DNA from: Streptococcus hyovaginalis DSM 12219
GTDB taxonomy: Bacteria > Bacillota > Bacilli > Lactobacillales > Streptococcaceae
Assembly (NCBI RefSeq): GCF_000420785.1
Contig: NZ_ATVP01000001.1
Coordinates: 189,799 to 253,798 of the forward strand
DNA: 64,000 bases
Direction of reading: 5' to 3'
Shown: positions 45,228-54,922 of the stretch, piece by piece
Layout of the letters: each line of letters opens with the position of its first letter
Numbering within the stretch: the stretch's first letter is position 1
The notes under the pieces: generated by a model
The model's input: the letters and a program-made list of their open reading frames with translations, nothing else
The model's database searches: none
Told to the model about the DNA's origin: nothing
Position numbers and translations under genes: made by a program

Positions 45228-47000
45228 ATGGAACAACAATCGTCATTGAAAGTGAAGATCCAGAAACTTGGAACAACCCTTTCTAATATGGTTATGCCTA
45301 ATATTGGGGCGTTTATTGCATGGGGAGTTATCACAGCTTTATTTATTGAGGCTGGTTATCTACCCAATGAGAAGTTAGCGACTATTGTCGGACCGATGTT
45401 GACCTACCTTCTTCCGATTTTGATCGGGTATACGGGTGGTTATAATGTCTATGGTCAACGCGGAGGTGTCGTAGGTGCTATTGCAACCTTTGGTGCTGTT
45501 GCTGGGTCTACAGTACCGATGTTTATTGGGGCTATGATCATGGGGCCACTTGGTGGTTGGTTGATTAAGAAATTCGATGAAAAATTCCAATCAAAAATTC
45601 CAACTGGATTTGAAATGTTGGTTAATAATTTTTCAGCTGGTTTAATTGGATTTGGACTTGTATTAATCGCCTTCTTTGCGATTGGACCTGTTGTCGCCAC
45701 CTTGACCGGCTTGGTTGGTGATGGTGTGCAAGCTATCGTTGATGCTAAGCTCTTACCAATTGCTAACTTGATTATTGAACCAGCTAAGGTTCTCTTCTTG
45801 AATAATGCGCTTAACCACGGGATCTTTACACCGCTTGGTACCGAACAAGCGGCAGAAACTGGTAAATCTATCCTTTACCTTCTTGAAGCAAACCCTGGAC
45901 CAGGTCTTGGTATTCTTCTTGCCTATGGTATTTTTGGAAGAGGTTCTGCTAAAGCCTCATCATGGGGAGCAATGGTTATCCATTTCCTAGGTGGTATCCA
46001 CGAAATCTACTTCCCATACGTTATGATGAAACCGGCTATGTTCTTAGCAGCGATTGCAGGTGGTGTAACTGGTACCTTTACCTTCCAACTTCTTGGTGCA
46101 GGTTTGGCATCGCCATCTTCACCAGGTTCAATCATTGCTATTATGGCTATGGCACCTAAAGGTTTTGGGCCCCACTTAGTGGTTCTTGCTGGGGTATTTG
46201 CGGCAGCAGCAGTCTCTTTCCTCGTAGCTTCATTGATTCTCAAAACGGATAAATCTACAAGTGATGACCTAGCGGAAGCACAAGCAATAACGGCAGCAGC
46301 TAAGGCGCAATCAAAAGGTCAAGAAACTTCAGCGAAATCAGCACCAATCACAGAAGATATCTCAGGGACATCAATTGATCAAATTATTTTTGCCTGCGAT
46401 GCAGGCATGGGAAGTTCGGCTATGGGTGCTTCAATTCTTCGCGATAAGGTGAAAAAAGCAGGCCTTACTATTCCTGTCACTAATAAAGCTATTTCAAATC
46501 TTACAGATGTTGATCGTACTTTGATTGTCACTCAGGAAGAGCTTGCCCCACGTGCTTACCAACGGACCCCGCGTGCAGCCCACGTTTCTGTCGATAATTT
46601 CTTGGCAAGTCCTAAATATGATGAAATTGTGGCACTTTTAGCAAATGAAACGATCTCTTCACCTCGTCCAGTTAAAGAAGAGACAACTGAGACTATCCAA
46701 CAAGTTGATCTTAGCCACATTGACGAAGTTGTCTTTGCTTATGGTCAGTCAGAAGGATCTGCTACAATGGGACAATCAACGCTATCAGCCATCTTCAAGA
46801 ATAAGGGTGTCGGCATTCCTGTCTCTAAAGCTAATTATGCTGATTTGGGTCGCTTTAATGCCAAAAATATTCTTGTAGTCACCACGATTGCTAATCAATC
46901 GCAAGCACAAGCGGCAGCACCAAATGCCCAGTTACTTGTCGTTGATAGTCTTGTGACAACACCAGAGTATGATAAGATGGTTGAGAGAATGTATAAGTAA
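45228..47000 (+). CDS. mtlA: Mannitol-specific PTS enzyme IICB with a second, cysteine-free IIB-like domain
   Basis: Membrane transporter that imports and phosphorylates mannitol. 590 residues: an EIIC membrane part to about 345, a linker, then an EIIB domain with the phosphorylated Cys390 in IIFACDAGMGSSAMGAS. A further IIB-like domain (about 497-590) repeats the pattern as VVFAYGQSEGSATMGQS, but Tyr505 takes the place of the Cys. TTAGGAGG precedes the ATG. The IIA partner is the separate gene mtlF. Confidence 0.95.
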   Translation: MEQQSSLKVKIQKLGTTLSNMVMPNIGAFIAWGVITALFIEAGYLPNEKLATIVGPMLTYLLPILIGYTGGYNVYGQRGGVVGAIATFGAVAGSTVPMFIGAMIMGPLGGWLIKKFDEKFQSKIPTGFEMLVNNFSAGLIGFGLVLIAFFAIGPVVATLTGLVGDGVQAIVDAKLLPIANLIIEPAKVLFLNNALNHGIFTPLGTEQAAETGKSILYLLEANPGPGLGILLAYGIFGRGSAKASSWGAMVIHFLGGIHEIYFPYVMMKPAMFLAAIAGGVTGTFTFQLLGAGLASPSSPGSIIAIMAMAPKGFGPHLVVLAGVFAAAAVSFLVASLILKTDKSTSDDLAEAQAITAAAKAQSKGQETSAKSAPITEDISGTSIDQIIFACDAGMGSSAMGASILRDKVKKAGLTIPVTNKAISNLTDVDRTLIVTQEELAPRAYQRTPRAAHVSVDNFLASPKYDEIVALLANETISSPRPVKEETTETIQQVDLSHIDEVVFAYGQSEGSATMGQSTLSAIFKNKGVGIPVSKANYADLGRFNAKNILVVTTIANQSQAQAAAPNAQLLVVDSLVTTPEYDKMVERMYK

Positions 47001-47053
47001 ATCTCTGATCGTCAGGTTATGGGAAACTTAGCTGCTCCAACCTTTTGACAGGA

Positions 47054-47083
47054 TTGAAAGTCTAACGAAAAAAGTAGTATAAT
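47054..47083 (+). promoter_or_regulatory. Promoter of mtlR, leaderless geometry
   Basis: TTGAAA (47054-47059), 18-base spacer, TATAAT (47078-47083), then exactly six bases (GAGCAC) before the mtlR ATG. No ribosome site is present. Confidence 0.7.
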
Positions 47084-47089
47084 GAGCAC

Positions 47090-49042
47090 ATGCTATTAAC
47101 CAAAAGAGAAGAACAGTTATTGAAAGCTTTCCAAGAATATGGGAAGCTTTCGATTAATCAGATGACAGATATCTTACAAGTGTCTAAACGCACGACATAC
47201 CGAACGATTACCGATTTAACGGAGAGCTTGGACACTATTCAAGTGAGCATTCTTAAAGAATCTGGAAAATATTATTTACACGGTCAATTAGATCGCTTAA
47301 CGACCTTTGAATCACAGGAATCCTTTTCTCGTGAGGAAAGATTATCATGGATTTGCCTCATGCTCTTGTTAGAAGATGAGGGATTGACAAATGAAGCATT
47401 ACAAACGACATTTTTAGTGAGTAATGTGACGATTATTCAAGATGTTGCTCAAATTGAGGAGCGATTGAAACAGTTCGACCTGATCCTCAACCGGCAGCAC
47501 AAGGGGTATCAATTAGTTGGTGATGCTGGAACCAAGCGTTGGTTGGCTGCGGTTATCTTGACAGATGTCTATGCTGTTGCTGATTTCAAGCGCTTAGCGG
47601 ATGTGACCTTTCCTCAATTCGATGTGGCTCAATTTCAAGTGGCACAACAAGTTTTTCAAGAAGAAGTTGAAAATATACCGGAATGCGATACTAAGATGGG
47701 ACACTTTTTGATTGTGCTGCTTAGCTTGGCCAATGTGAACACCTTGGAGACTAAAACCTATGCTATCAGTCGCATGGCTATGGATATCACGCAATCCTTG
47801 TTTAGGTCTTATGCCAAATTAATAGGTCGTTTCTATAGTCTTCAAGAAATTTTATATTTTGCTAGTCGGTTAGATGAGTTCGTGATCAAAAGGCAACCTG
47901 TTCCCTTGTTTCAAGAGCAGGTAGATAGTGAATTTTATTATAATATTTCCAATTTGATTGATAAGGTGTCACTGTATACCAAAATTAATTTTGCGAAAGA
48001 TCAAGTGTTATTTAAATTCTTGTTCAATCATGTCCGGCTCAGTCTGGCAGTTCCTGAAATGTTTAGAGAAACCAGTAACCCGGCAGTCACTCACCACGCT
48101 TTGAAACAATCGAGTTATCTTCATCGTGTCATTACCTTATTGATAAAAGATATTTTTCCACCATACTTACAAACACAGAATGAGTTCGAGCTTATTACCT
48201 TGCATTTCGCATCGAGTTTGAGGAGGAGTCCCGATATCTATCCGGTGAGATTGCTGTTATTGACCGATGAACGGCCTTTGGCAAGAGAACTTTTGATGAC
48301 CCGTATTCGTCATTTAGCACCATTTATTGAGCGGTTAACAGTTAAATCATTAAGCCAGTATGAAACGTCAGACGATCGTCTCTATGATGCCATTTTGACG
48401 ACACGACCCTCGACAGAAGGGCACTATTACATCCCGATTTTTCCAGATGGAAAGGCCTTGCTTGAGTTACAAGACTATCTTCAAGATGTGCAAGAAAATC
48501 GAGATATTGTTATGAGAGAGGCATTGCCAGAGGAATCGTCTTATGACAGTCAAGAATACTTGCGTGCGGCGCATGAACTTCTCTCAACCTTTTCGCTCTT
48601 TCAAGTAGATAATGCTAAGCATTTTGATCAAAGTGTAGCAACCATAGTGGCTCAATTACCTGGTATTAGCGACACAAACTATTTAACGCAGAAGTTGATT
48701 CAGCGCTTTCACCAGAGTCCTATGGCGATACCAGATACGGGTTTGATGCTCTTACACACGCAGTCTCATACCGTCGAAACATCGGGTTTTTATATCTGTG
48801 ATTTAACAAAAACGATTTCTGCTGTTTCGATGAATCAGCAAACAGAGAACGTTAGCCGTGTCTTGATAATGTTGACTAAAACTTCTGAAAATGACAGTGT
48901 GCGCGACTTGATGACGGCAATCGGCCAATCCATTATTGAAAACCATCTCTATACTGAGATTTACAAAACGGGGAATAAAGCGATTATTTATCAGCTCCTC
49001 AATCAGATATTTACCAACAAGATCAAACAATTGGAGAATTAA
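47090..49042 (+). CDS. mtlR: Mannitol operon activator MtlR (PRD-containing)
   Basis: DNA-binding activator controlled by PTS phosphorylation. 650 residues: an N-terminal helix-turn-helix ([21 protein letters not shown]) with a second HTH near 100-125, two PRD domains (about 180-395), a IIB-like domain (from about 400, no Cys in [11 protein letters not shown]) and a C-terminal IIA-like domain with LMLLHTQSH. In related MtlR proteins phosphorylation of PRD2 activates, and of the IIB-like part inhibits. mtlF starts one base after its stop. Its own promoter should give a leaderless transcript. Confidence 0.92.
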   Translation: MLLTKREEQLLKAFQEYGKLSINQMTDILQVSKRTTYRTITDLTESLDTIQVSILKESGKYYLHGQLDRLTTFESQESFSREERLSWICLMLLLEDEGLTNEALQTTFLVSNVTIIQDVAQIEERLKQFDLILNRQHKGYQLVGDAGTKRWLAAVILTDVYAVADFKRLADVTFPQFDVAQFQVAQQVFQEEVENIPECDTKMGHFLIVLLSLANVNTLETKTYAISRMAMDITQSLFRSYAKLIGRFYSLQEILYFASRLDEFVIKRQPVPLFQEQVDSEFYYNISNLIDKVSLYTKINFAKDQVLFKFLFNHVRLSLAVPEMFRETSNPAVTHHALKQSSYLHRVITLLIKDIFPPYLQTQNEFELITLHFASSLRRSPDIYPVRLLLLTDERPLARELLMTRIRHLAPFIERLTVKSLSQYETSDDRLYDAILTTRPSTEGHYYIPIFPDGKALLELQDYLQDVQENRDIVMREALPEESSYDSQEYLRAAHELLSTFSLFQVDNAKHFDQSVATIVAQLPGISDTNYLTQKLIQRFHQSPMAIPDTGLMLLHTQSHTVETSGFYICDLTKTISAVSMNQQTENVSRVLIMLTKTSENDSVRDLMTAIGQSIIENHLYTEIYKTGNKAIIYQLLNQIFTNKIKQLEN

Positions 49043-49043
49043 T

Positions 49044-49481
49044 ATGCAATTTGATAAACAACTGATTAAATTAAATCAATCTTTTGAAACGAAAGAAGAT
49101 GCCATCCGTTATTGCGGTGAATTACTTCGCGATGGTGGCTATGTCAAACCTGACTACATCGATGCAATGATCACACGAAACGAAGAACTATCTGTTTATA
49201 TGGGGAATTTTATTGCCATTCCTCATGGTACTGATGATGCTAAAAAAGAAGTGCTCAAATCAGGTATTACAGTCGTTCAAGTGCCTAAAGGGGTTAATTT
49301 TGGTACAGAGGACAGCCCTCAAGTTGCAACTGTCTTGTTTGGCATTGCAGGTATTGGAGATGAGCATTTGGAAATGATTCAAAAAATTTCCATATTCTGT
49401 GCTGATGTTGACAATGTGGTCAAATTAGCGGATGCTCAGAGTGAAGATCAAGTCGTTCAGTTATTGAATGGTGTTGAGTAG
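49044..49481 (+). CDS. mtlF: Mannitol-specific PTS enzyme IIA
   Basis: Passes phosphate from HPr to the IIB domain of MtlA. 145 residues from the ATG at 49044, with TTGGAG directly upstream inside the end of mtlR; the frame is open further upstream in mtlR. The active His61 lies in [17 protein letters not shown]-like [13 protein letters not shown] precedes it. Confidence 0.95.
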   Translation: MQFDKQLIKLNQSFETKEDAIRYCGELLRDGGYVKPDYIDAMITRNEELSVYMGNFIAIPHGTDDAKKEVLKSGITVVQVPKGVNFGTEDSPQVATVLFGIAGIGDEHLEMIQKISIFCADVDNVVKLADAQSEDQVVQLLNGVE

Positions 49482-49493
49482 GGAGGAGTTATT

Positions 49494-50642
49494 ATGAAAA
49501 AAGCGGTACATTTCGGTGCTGGAAATATCGGACGCGGTTTTATTGGAGAAGTTTTAGCAGTGAATGATTTTGCAATTGCTTTTGTCGATGTTAATGAAAC
49601 CATTATCGATGCCTTAAATAGTCGCCATTCTTATGAAATTGAGATTGCAGAGGATGGCAAACGTCGCATTGCGGTCTCTCATGTTTCAGGGATTAATAAT
49701 TCCAAAAATCCTGCTGATGTGATTGCAGCAGTCGCTGAAGCAGATCTGATCACGACAGCGATTGGGCCTAATATTCTCCCATTTATTGCAGAACTTATTG
49801 CAGAAGGCCTTAAAGTTCGTCAAGAATCTGGAAAAACCCAAGCGATTGATGTGCTAGCTTGTGAAAATATGATCGGTGGCTCACAGTTTTTATACGAAGA
49901 AGTCAAAAAATACTTGTCAGAAGATCGGTTGGCTTATGTTGATGAGTACGTCGGTTTCCCTAATGCTGCCGTGGACCGCATTGTACCGGCGCAAACACAT
50001 GAGGATCCTTTGTTTGTTGTGGTAGAACCTTTTAAAGAATGGGTGGTTGAGACCAGCCGCATGAAAAACCCAAGCTTAAAATTAGAAGGTGTTCATTACG
50101 AAGAGGATTTGGAACCTTTTATCGAGCGAAAACTCTTTTCGGTCAACTCAGGTCATGCCACATCAGCTTATTCAGGTGCTTACTATGGTGCAAAAACGAT
50201 TTTGGAGGCTCTTCAAAACAACGACGTCAAGCGGCAACTGCAAGCGGTTTTAGCAGAGATTCGTTCCTTGCTCATCGCTAAATGGCAATTTGATGATGCG
50301 GATTTAGCAGCTTATCATGATGTTATCATTAGTCGATTCGAGAATCCATATATCGTTGATGATGTGGTTCGTGTAGCACGCACACCGATTCGCAAACTGG
50401 GTTATGACGAGCGGTTTATTCGTCCAATTCGTGAACTAAAAGACCGTGGGTTAGACTACAGTCATCTCTTACAAACAGTTGCCTATGTTTTCCATTATCA
50501 GGATGCTAATGATGAGCAAAGTTTAGAATTACAGCAATTGTTGGCACAAGAGCCTTTGGAAGATGTTATTGCCAAAGTCACTGGTTTGAGCGATCAAGCT
50601 CTGATCACTGAAATTGCAGATAGCGTTAAGCGTTTAGAGTAA
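49494..50642 (+). CDS. mtlD: Mannitol-1-phosphate 5-dehydrogenase
   Basis: NAD-dependent oxidation of mannitol 1-phosphate to fructose 6-phosphate, which feeds glycolysis. 382 residues. The N-terminal NAD-binding [14 protein letters not shown] and the catalytic-region [15 protein letters not shown] are visible. GGAGGAG lies before the ATG. It completes the mtlA-R-F-D cluster. Confidence 0.96.
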   Translation: MKKAVHFGAGNIGRGFIGEVLAVNDFAIAFVDVNETIIDALNSRHSYEIEIAEDGKRRIAVSHVSGINNSKNPADVIAAVAEADLITTAIGPNILPFIAELIAEGLKVRQESGKTQAIDVLACENMIGGSQFLYEEVKKYLSEDRLAYVDEYVGFPNAAVDRIVPAQTHEDPLFVVVEPFKEWVVETSRMKNPSLKLEGVHYEEDLEPFIERKLFSVNSGHATSAYSGAYYGAKTILEALQNNDVKRQLQAVLAEIRSLLIAKWQFDDADLAAYHDVIISRFENPYIVDDVVRVARTPIRKLGYDERFIRPIRELKDRGLDYSHLLQTVAYVFHYQDANDEQSLELQQLLAQEPLEDVIAKVTGLSDQALITEIADSVKRLE

Positions 50643-50833
50643 TAATGGTTAACTAAAGCTATCTTACGGAGCTATTTGAGAATACAAGGTATTAACAAAA
50701 TGACTCTATCCCTATTTTAGATGATTAATCACTGTGCTGAGTTGTCCATTGGAATGCTAAACAGCAGTAGGATAGGGTTCGGCTCAAGAACTAAAGGCAA
50801 ATCATTTCTCAAAAATACAGTGTATCTACATTT

Positions 50834-50863
50834 AGAGGTTGGACTTGATGTCCAACCTTTTTG
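50834..50863 (+). terminator. Terminator after the mannitol operon
   Basis: Perfect 9-base arms AGGTTGGAC (50836-50844) and GTCCAACCT (50850-50858), TTGAT loop, then T-run. The rest of the gap 50643-51065 contains only the promoter of the next gene. Confidence 0.88.
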
Positions 50864-50995
50864 ATGTCGCAAAATAGTGCTTTATATCAATCATTTGATA
50901 AAAGACATGTACCACCTTTGGAAGATAAACTTAGGGATTATTGACATCACCATTTATTTTGCTGCCCTGATACTGATAGTTCCCTTTTTCAGTGC

Positions 50996-51024
50996 TTGTC
51001 AAAAAGGGATTTCTAAAGTAAAAT
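50996..51024 (+). promoter_or_regulatory. Promoter of the PhnA-like gene
   Basis: TTGTCA (50996-51001) and TAAAAT (51019-51024) with a 17-base spacer. Confidence 0.7.
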
Positions 51025-51065
51025 AAACAAATATAGAATTGTAACATATGAAAGTAGGAAAAAAC

Positions 51066-51395
51066 ATGATCCCAAATTGCCCTAAATGCCAATCAGAGTA
51101 TGTCTATGAAGACGGTCATTTACTCGTTTGTCCAGAATGTGCCTATGAATGGTCACCAGAAGACGTTGTTGAAGAAGAAGGTCTGGTTGTCAAAGATAGT
51201 AACGGAACCGTACTCAGCGATGGTGACTCAGTGACTGTCATTAAAGACTTGAAAGTCAAAGGTGCTCCCAAAGATATCAAGAAAGGGACTCGTGTGAAAA
51301 ATATTCGCCTAGTAGAAGGTGATCATAATATTGATTGTAAGATCGATGGTTTCGGAGCGATGTCCTTGAAATCAGAATTCGTTAAGAAACTGTAA
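51066..51395 (+). CDS. PhnA/YjdM-family zinc-ribbon protein
   Basis: 109 residues. An N-terminal zinc ribbon has two CxxC pairs, CPKC and CPEC, followed by a small beta-rich domain with [21 protein letters not shown] and a C-terminal [17 protein letters not shown]. The family was named for phosphonate use, but that role is not supported in bacteria lacking the phn operon; function unknown. The ATG at 51066 gives the usual MIPNCPKC start, and an in-frame ATG at 51048 is less likely. Confidence 0.9.
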   Translation: MIPNCPKCQSEYVYEDGHLLVCPECAYEWSPEDVVEEEGLVVKDSNGTVLSDGDSVTVIKDLKVKGAPKDIKKGTRVKNIRLVEGDHNIDCKIDGFGAMSLKSEFVKKL

Positions 51396-51468
51396 TTTAG
51401 TCAGTTATTTAAATATTGTATTTTATTGATATTTTTTTAATGAAAACAGTAAAAAAATAACTATTTTC

Positions 51469-51497
51469 TTCAAAAAACGTCTAGTTTTTGATATAAT
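51469..51497 (+). promoter_or_regulatory. Promoter of the second amino-acid ABC transporter
   Basis: TTCAAA (51469-51474), 17-base spacer, and extended -10 TGATATAAT ending at 51497. Confidence 0.7.
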
Positions 51498-51527
51498 ATA
51501 CAGAAATATAATTTTTTGGAGTCTTTT

Positions 51528-52169
51528 ATGACCTATTTATCACAGGTATTACCTAGTTTGATTGAAGGAACGGCTATTACGCTACAAGTTTTTTTCATCG
51601 TCATTCTTCTTTCTATACCAATTGGAGCTATCCTTGCCTTTATCATGCAGCTCAAGTTTAGACCACTTGAGTGGTTGATCACTTTATATATTTGGGTAAT
51701 GCGAGGAACCCCTCTTTTGCTCCAATTAATTTTCTTTTACTATGTTTTACCAAGTGTAGGTGTGACGATGGATCGCATGCCTGCAGCGATTCTAGCCTTT
51801 ACTTTAAATTACGCGGCCTATTTTGCTGAAATCTTCCGTGGTGGGATTGAAGCTATTCCAAAAGGTCAGTATGAAGCGGCTAAGGTTTTAAAGTTTAGCC
51901 AAATCCAGACAATCCGCTATATCATTTTGCCTCAAGTTTTTAAAATTGTTTTGCCAAGTGTTTTCAACGAAATTATTAATTTGGTAAAAGATTCCTCTCT
52001 TGTTTATGTATTAGGAGTGGGAGATTTGCTATTGGCAAGCAAGACAGCTGCCAACCGTGATGCGACTTTGGCACCGATGTTTATTGCAGGAGCGATTTAT
52101 CTCATCTTGATTGGGATTGTGACGATCATTTCCAAAAAGGTTGAAAAAAAATTCAATTATTACCAGTAA
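51528..52169 (+). CDS. Amino-acid ABC transporter permease
   Basis: Membrane permease of the His/Glu/Gln/cystine family, about 213 residues with five hydrophobic segments. VMRGTPLLLQLIFFYYVLP and the EAA loop EAAKVLKFSQIQTIRYIILP are diagnostic. The ATG at 51528 has TTGGAG before it; the in-frame TTG at 51516 overlaps that site. With the next two genes it forms a complete importer. Confidence 0.92.
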   Translation: MTYLSQVLPSLIEGTAITLQVFFIVILLSIPIGAILAFIMQLKFRPLEWLITLYIWVMRGTPLLLQLIFFYYVLPSVGVTMDRMPAAILAFTLNYAAYFAEIFRGGIEAIPKGQYEAAKVLKFSQIQTIRYIILPQVFKIVLPSVFNEIINLVKDSSLVYVLGVGDLLLASKTAANRDATLAPMFIAGAIYLILIGIVTIISKKVEKKFNYYQ

Positions 52170-52338
52170 CAGAATCTTTGTTAAGATAGGCTTGCTTAGT
52201 AAACCAGAGTCGAATCGTCACAGGATAGTTGATATTACTGAACTGCCAATTTGCATGACAAAGGCTTAGTTATTGTCGGTGAAGCATTGCTATTTGAATG
52301 AAGAAGTGGCCATGAGGTCGTATTAGAAAGGAAGCCAG

Positions 52339-52968
52339 ATGTTAGAATTAAAGAATATCTCTAAGTCTTACGGCTCAAAAGTGATTTTTAAAAATTTCAA
52401 TTTGACAATATCTGAGGGTCGTATTTTGGCCTTAGTTGGTCCGTCTGGTGGAGGTAAAACGACTCTGCTTCGTATGCTAGCTGGATTAGAAAAAGTCGAC
52501 TCTGGTCAAATCATTTACAACGGTGAGGCGGTTAGCATTGATCACCTTGAAGAACGAAATTTACTAGGCTTTGTGTTTCAGGATTTTCAATTATTTCCGC
52601 ACATGACAGTGCTTGAGAATTTAATCTTATCACCTATGAAAACCATGGGTACCCCAAAAGAAGCTGCCAAACAAAAGGCGATTGAGCTCTTAACACGCTT
52701 AGGATTGGGGGAACATGTTGAGGTGTATCCCCATTCTCTATCTGGCGGTCAAAAACAAAGGGTCGCCCTAGCGCGTGCGATGATGATAGATCCGCAGGTT
52801 ATTGGTTATGATGAACCAACCTCAGCCTTGGATCCTGAACTTCGTAAAGAAGTGGAACAATTGATACTACAAAACCGTGAGACGGGAATCACCCAGATTG
52901 TGGTTACGCACGATATGGCCTTTGCTGAGAATATTGCAGATGAAATTCTAAAGGTCAATCCCAAGTAA
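52339..52968 (+). CDS. Amino-acid ABC transporter ATPase
   Basis: Cytoplasmic ATPase of the importer, 209 residues, slightly shorter than most GlnQ-like proteins. Walker A GPSGGGKTT, Q-loop FVFQDFQLF, signature LSGGQKQR, Walker B VIGYDEPTSALDP and the H-loop VVTHDM are all present. GAAAGGAAG precedes the ATG. A 169-base gap without features separates it from the permease gene. Confidence 0.95.
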   Translation: MLELKNISKSYGSKVIFKNFNLTISEGRILALVGPSGGGKTTLLRMLAGLEKVDSGQIIYNGEAVSIDHLEERNLLGFVFQDFQLFPHMTVLENLILSPMKTMGTPKEAAKQKAIELLTRLGLGEHVEVYPHSLSGGQKQRVALARAMMIDPQVIGYDEPTSALDPELRKEVEQLILQNRETGITQIVVTHDMAFAENIADEILKVNPK

Positions 52969-52983
52969 GGAAAGGAAATACCT

Positions 52984-53820
52984 ATGAAAAAGAAATTATG
53001 GACAGTTCTAGTAACTTTGGTAGCGAGTCTTATTTTGGTAGCTTGTGGCTCATCAAAATCAGCTGAAAAAACAAGTAGCGACAACTGGGAAACCTACAAA
53101 AAAGAAAAAACAATTACGATTGGCTTTGATAATACCTTTGTTCCGATGGGGTTCAAAGACAAATCTGGTAAAAATGTTGGTTTCGATATTGACCTAGCTA
53201 ATGCGGTGTTCAAAGAGTACGGTATTAAAGTTAAATGGCAACCGATTAACTGGGACCTTAAAGAAACAGAACTTGAAAATGGTAACATTGACTTGATTTG
53301 GAATGGTTATTCCGTTACCAAAGAACGTGCGAAAAAAGTAGCTTTTACTAATGCCTACATGAAAAATGAACAAGTCCTCGTAACTAAAAAATCAGCTAAC
53401 ATCACTGACTTTTCAGGTATGACAGGTAAGGTTCTAGGAGCTCAGTCAGGGTCTTCGGGTTACGAAGCTTTCTCAGATAGTCCAAAAGTCTTGAAAGACT
53501 TGGTAAAAGACAATGATGCGACCCAATACGAAACCTTTACTCAAGCTCTAATTGATCTAAAAAATGATCGTATTGATGGTCTTTTGATTGACCGTGTTTA
53601 TGCCAATTACTATCTAGAGCAAGAAAGCGATATTGACAATTACAACATCATTACTGGCGATTTTGAGGGTGAAGACTTTGTGGTCGGTGCTCGAAAAGCT
53701 GACAAAACCCTAGTGGCTAATATCAACAAAGCTTTTGAAAAACTGTATCAAGATGGCCAGTTTCAAGAAATCTCTGACAAATGGTTTGGAGAAGACGTTG
53801 CCTCTGATGCTATCAAGTAA
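52984..53820 (+). CDS. Amino-acid ABC transporter substrate-binding lipoprotein
   Basis: Family 3 solute-binding protein, 278 residues. The signal peptide ends in the lipobox ILVACGSS (Cys21-22 region). ITIGFDNTFVPMGFKDKSG, VGFDIDLANAVFKEYG and NGYSVTKERAKKVAFT show the family. It is the third gene of the importer, 15 bases after the ATPase, and ends at a strong terminator. Substrate not predictable; polar or cystine-type amino acids are typical. Confidence 0.93.
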   Translation: MKKKLWTVLVTLVASLILVACGSSKSAEKTSSDNWETYKKEKTITIGFDNTFVPMGFKDKSGKNVGFDIDLANAVFKEYGIKVKWQPINWDLKETELENGNIDLIWNGYSVTKERAKKVAFTNAYMKNEQVLVTKKSANITDFSGMTGKVLGAQSGSSGYEAFSDSPKVLKDLVKDNDATQYETFTQALIDLKNDRIDGLLIDRVYANYYLEQESDIDNYNIITGDFEGEDFVVGARKADKTLVANINKAFEKLYQDGQFQEISDKWFGEDVASDAIK

Positions 53821-53835
53821 ATCTAAATCACAAGC

Positions 53836-53872
53836 AAACAGCCCAGCAAGAATGATTCTTGCTGGGCTGTTT
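53836..53872. terminator. Bidirectional terminator between convergent genes
   Basis: A perfect 17-base-pair stem (53836-53852 with 53856-53872) with TGA loop. Both ends carry AAA/TTT, so it can stop the transporter operon and the convergent minus-strand gene. Confidence 0.9.
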
Positions 53873-53883
53873 CTATAGTTTTC

Positions 53884-54591
53884 CTAAAAATCGTCAAAGT
53901 CTCCGTTTGATATTGAGGCACCGGATGTGGCATCAGACCACCCAACCAAAGCTTGACCAGATTCTTTTAAATAGGTTTCCAAGAGAGGTTTGAGATCTAC
54001 GATTTGTGATAAGACGCCGTGAAAAGTGCCGTCTTTGGCATAGAGTCCTTGGTAGTCTTGCATTAAGATCTGATCGAAAGAGGCCGCAGGCACAGACATG
54101 GTAAGACGGTGGTTGCTAGCTGCTTTAAGCTGTTCTTGTATCCAAGGTTCGAGTTTTTGGTCCTTATCTGTATGGAAAGAGAAGAAGCTACCATCGAAGC
54201 CGTAGTTATCATACACCAAGTCACCTGATGGGCTGTAGGATTTGACTTGAAAAGGGTAGTAGTCCAAATGAGCTATCTGCTCGTGATAAAAAAGTGTCAG
54301 TTTTCGCGCCAATGAAAGCAGAAAAGATGCCTTTTCGTCGTAATCTTGTGGGAAGGTAATGGTGTTTTCTGGGTTTGAGAGTATCAATGTGAGATCTTGG
54401 CTTGTGTCGCGCTTAAAATCAAAAGTCAGGCTCTGGGCATCGTGCTGTTCATTGCCATCACTGATAGAACGGCTTTGTTGAATGGTGATATGAAAGAGAT
54501 GGTTAAAGTGCGTGTCAAGAAAGACTAATACATTTTTTTCATCCTGATTTTGGTAATATCCTTGAATGGTTAATGCTTCTAACATAGGCAT
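53884..54591 (-). CDS. Conserved hypothetical streptococcal protein
   Basis: About 235 residues, acidic, no signal peptide or membrane segment, not recognised. The sequence is an even mix of helix and strand with repeated Phe/Tyr/His stretches (FLDTHFNHLFHITIQ) and ends in SGASISNGDFDDF. On the minus strand AAGGTG lies six bases before the ATG at 54591; a GTG nine bases upstream overlaps that site. It is divergent from guaC and shares the gap that holds the PurBox-like sites. Confidence 0.75.
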   Translation of the reverse strand: MPMLEALTIQGYYQNQDEKNVLVFLDTHFNHLFHITIQQSRSISDGNEQHDAQSLTFDFKRDTSQDLTLILSNPENTITFPQDYDEKASFLLSLARKLTLFYHEQIAHLDYYPFQVKSYSPSGDLVYDNYGFDGSFFSFHTDKDQKLEPWIQEQLKAASNHRLTMSVPAASFDQILMQDYQGLYAKDGTFHGVLSQIVDLKPLLETYLKESGQALVGWSDATSGASISNGDFDDF

Positions 54592-54654
54592 ATTGTACAC
54601 CTTATGATGGTTTGCTGCAACTATGTCGTACCGATTTCAGGTAAGATTTGAGTT

Positions 54655-54680
54655 TATTGTTCGCTTTTAACGAACGTTTT
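54655..54680. promoter_or_regulatory. Pair of inverted PurBox-like sites
   Basis: GTTCG (54659-54663) and CGAAC (54671-54675) are inverted, each in AT-rich flanks: AAAAGCGAACAAT on one strand and TTAACGAACGTTT on the other, close to the CGAAC-centred PurR boxes of Gram-positive bacteria. They lie about 63 and 75 bases before the predicted guaC transcription start, similar to the position used by the activator-type PurR of Lactococcus. Confidence 0.55.
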
Positions 54681-54700
54681 TTCTGGATTTTTCCTAAAAA

Positions 54701-54729
54701 TTGCAAAAAGATAGAAAGACTAGTACAAT
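54701..54729 (+). promoter_or_regulatory. Promoter of guaC
   Basis: TTGCAA (54701-54706) and TACAAT (54724-54729) with a 17-base spacer. Transcription would begin near 54736, giving a leader of about 187 bases. Confidence 0.75.
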
Positions 54730-54871
54730 TCTATAAGGAAGGACAGGGGAAATAACTGTCTAGCGATGCTACTATTCAGTAGTTATAGGAAGGTCATTAG
54801 AGTTTAAGGATTGCATGTTCCGGTGGAAGTGTAGGCTTTTGACGAAAGATGACTGAAATACCCAATTTTAG

Positions 54872-54922
54872 ATCTTCATTTCGCAAGGCCGGTCTGCCCT
54901 GCAATAGAAATGAGGATTTTTT
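54872..54922 (+). terminator. Attenuator-like terminator in the guaC leader
   Basis: ATCTTCATTTC (54872-54882) pairs with GAAATGAGGAT (54907-54917), with an inner stem GCAAGGC/GCCCTGC, then a T-run that ends at the guaC ATG. The ribosome site GAGGA is buried in the 3' arm. This is strong evidence for regulated termination, but the sensing part upstream is not a class I recognise. Confidence 0.75.
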
